Assembly (NCBI GenBank): GCA_038030265.1
Contig: CM075937.1
Span: 31,724,198-31,788,197 of the forward strand
Direction: 5' to 3'
DNA from: Corythucha ciliata
Lineage: Eukaryota > Arthropoda > Insecta > Hemiptera > Tingidae
Length of the DNA stretch: 64,000 nt
Below, piece by piece: positions 62,522-64,000 of this stretch (its first letter is position 1; the number at the start of each line of letters is the position of its first letter). The notes below the pieces were generated by a model. It ran no database searches, had not been told where the DNA came from, and worked only from the letters and a program-made list of their open reading frames with translations. The translations under genes were made by a program, and so were the position numbers.

Positions 62522-62811
62522 AGTTGGTGTAATGGATACAATAGTCGCTTCGCAACCCAGCGGGCATGGGTTCGAATCCAGTTATTGTCCATTACACTAC
62601 AAGGCTGCGGCGAGCTGTGACACGGCTCACTCGGCTTCGTGTGGGCGTTCACGGCGGTGCGCGTATGACAAACCGCGCATCGACCGAAACGCCCGCGTAG
62701 TACGGGTGTGAAGTGCACAGCTGATGGAGTTACAGGATATGGTGTAAGAGCCGCAAGAACTTAGGCACCAGCGGGCTCGGTAGATCCAATTCCCGTACCG
62801 AAAAAAAAAAG
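62522..62811 (+). mobile_element. tRNA-derived SINE, about 290 bp
   Basis: The head carries an RNA polymerase III A box (TTGGTGTAATGGATAC at 62524) and, about 45 nt on, a perfect B box GGTTCGAATCC (62570-62580), with a TTCGCAA anticodon-like loop between. Unlike a true tRNA it has no closing acceptor stem and continues into a GC-rich body. It ends in an A10 run at 62800-62809. This is the classic tRNA-head, body, A-tail arrangement. Confidence 0.8.
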
Positions 62812-63571
62812 GCCCGCTTTTGACCCATGAAATTTGCTCTTATGAAAACCATTCTCGGATAAAGTGTGGTGAAATATCTAATTTAAATGCGCTCCTTCTG
62901 AAGGCAAATTTGTGGCTAAAATTCAGAAAAACGGCAAATTCATGCACGGCTATAAGTAAAAACAACGCTGATTCACTGGCTAGAACTGAATAGAAGCAAT
63001 AATCTATACATATAAGTAATATAAAATTGCTGATGCAGTGCTAATTTGCGGGGTAATATTTAAAACATAAACAATTAATCTGGCCAAAATTAAGAGATTT
63101 TAAAGGTTATCTTAGGCCTAAATTGAGAAAAAGTGCTAATTCGCGACTAAGAATGGAAAAACAGTTACAGCTAAAATGGCGCAAAACGCCAATTCATGAC
63201 TGAAGTTGAGAAAATTCGCTAATTCACAGGTTTCAAACACTAGTACGCTGCTAAAATTGTAAAAAAGCGCTAATTCGCGGCTAAAACTGAGAAAAATACT
63301 AATTTGCGTCAAAACTCAATTATACGCCACATACGGCTTCTGAAGGTAACTTTAGTGGCAGAAACTGAGAAAAAGCTAATTCGCGGGTAAAACTGAGAAA
63401 AATCGCTCATGCTCATCGCTCGCGTCCTAATCCTCCGCTTAAAAAAATTGAAAAAATCGCTTATTTGCTGCTAGAATTGAGGAAAACACCAAAACTCGTG
63501 GAAAATTAAAAACATTTCTCACGGGATAAAAACGCTACTTTGCTGCTATAAAGTGGGAGTGCCTAATTTAC
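62812..63571. repeat. Degenerate array, CTAATTCGCGGCTAAAACTGAG type
   Basis: Units of about 30-40 nt on the theme GCTAATTCGCGGCTAAAA and TGAGAAAAA fill 62880-63560, in the same orientation as the array at 55150. Confidence 0.6.
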
Positions 63572-63850
63572 TGACCCAGGGTTTTCTCTACTGATTAGAC
63601 ACTTAAAATGCTCGGATCAAGCTGAAACTTGGCATACAATTTACGCGTTGGTCAATACGACTTGCCCTCAAATTTGGTCCCGATCGGTTCAGGGAAACTT
63701 GGGAAAACCCGGAAAATCCTACTGACCAGAGGGTTTTCTCTACTGACCGGACACTTAAAATGCTCGGATCGAGCTGAAACTTGGCATACAATTTACGCGT
63801 GGGTCAGTACGACTTTTCCTCAAATGTGATCCTGATCGGTTAGCAACTAA
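63572..63850. repeat. Two tandem copies of an about 152-bp unit
   Basis: GACACTTAAAATGCTCGGAT, then AGCTGAAACTTGGCATACAA and the following GATCGGTT, occur from 63598 and again from 63750, with few differences. The unit therefore repeats at 152 bp. The last 150 bp of the window (63851-64000) shows nothing recognised. Confidence 0.8.
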
Positions 63851-64000
63851 TAGGAATATTTCGCTAATTAAAGCCCTGTTCACACGATCGTGGTCGATCG
63901 TTTCGTCTACAGAATATGTTCGTTATTCACCAAGTATGATGAAATTTTCCAAATTTCGTGAAATTCGGTTGAGTACTTCGAGAGAAATTGCTTCAGGGGC

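Noticed and set aside
62541..62600. Possible functional tRNA gene
   Set aside because: A and B boxes are present, but there is no pairing acceptor stem, and the sequence runs on into a SINE body with an A tail.

Overview
This is nuclear DNA from an invertebrate animal, most likely an arthropod. Protein-coding genes are cut into many small exons with GT..AG introns, transcription units lie on both strands, and the spaces between are packed with decayed DNA transposons, non-LTR retrotransposons, a tRNA-derived SINE and degenerate short-period repeats. A hemipteran is possible from the style of the mariner-like transposase relic, but that is a weak guess.

Three genes are well supported. (1) SMG1, the phosphatidylinositol-3-kinase-related kinase of nonsense-mediated mRNA decay, occupies the plus strand from the left edge to 50567. 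I could place 53 exons; they join in one continuous frame of 3,400 codons, with the extreme N-terminus outside the window. Most introns are 55-100 nt, but one of 27.6 kb (12245-39863) interrupts the kinase domain, and others of 4.4, 1.9 and 1.7 kb occur. (2) Inside the giant intron, on the minus strand, lies a complete four-exon rhodopsin-family GPCR gene (20859 down to 19355; 330 residues). (3) At the right end, on the minus strand and convergent with SMG1, lies an SLC9A8/NHE8-type Na+/H+ exchanger (61605 down to 58853; eight exons, first coding exon or exons not found).

Layout: 1-4236 SMG1 N-terminal repeats; 4237-6143 repeat-filled intron; 6144-12244 SMG1 central region and most of the kinase domain; 12245-39863 giant intron holding MITEs, a 2.06 kb fold-back element (17016-19075), the GPCR, repeat arrays, an unidentified 321-codon ORF, a mariner-like relic (31000-32668) and two LINE remnants; 39864-39999 an isolated kinase exon; 40000-44399 an intron with inverted repeats, a copied piece of an SMG1 exon-intron junction and a LINE RNase H relic; 44400-50567 the SMG1 C-terminal insertion and FATC; 50568-58852 intergenic repeats including a 13-bp minisatellite; 58853-61605 NHE8; 61606-64000 repeat arrays and a SINE.

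The three genes have unrelated roles (mRNA surveillance, signalling, organellar pH). Their proximity gives no sign of functional linkage beyond the nesting of the GPCR within SMG1. Exon boundaries were set by hand from frame, GT/AG signals and remembered similarity to the animal families, so individual junctions may be a few bases off.
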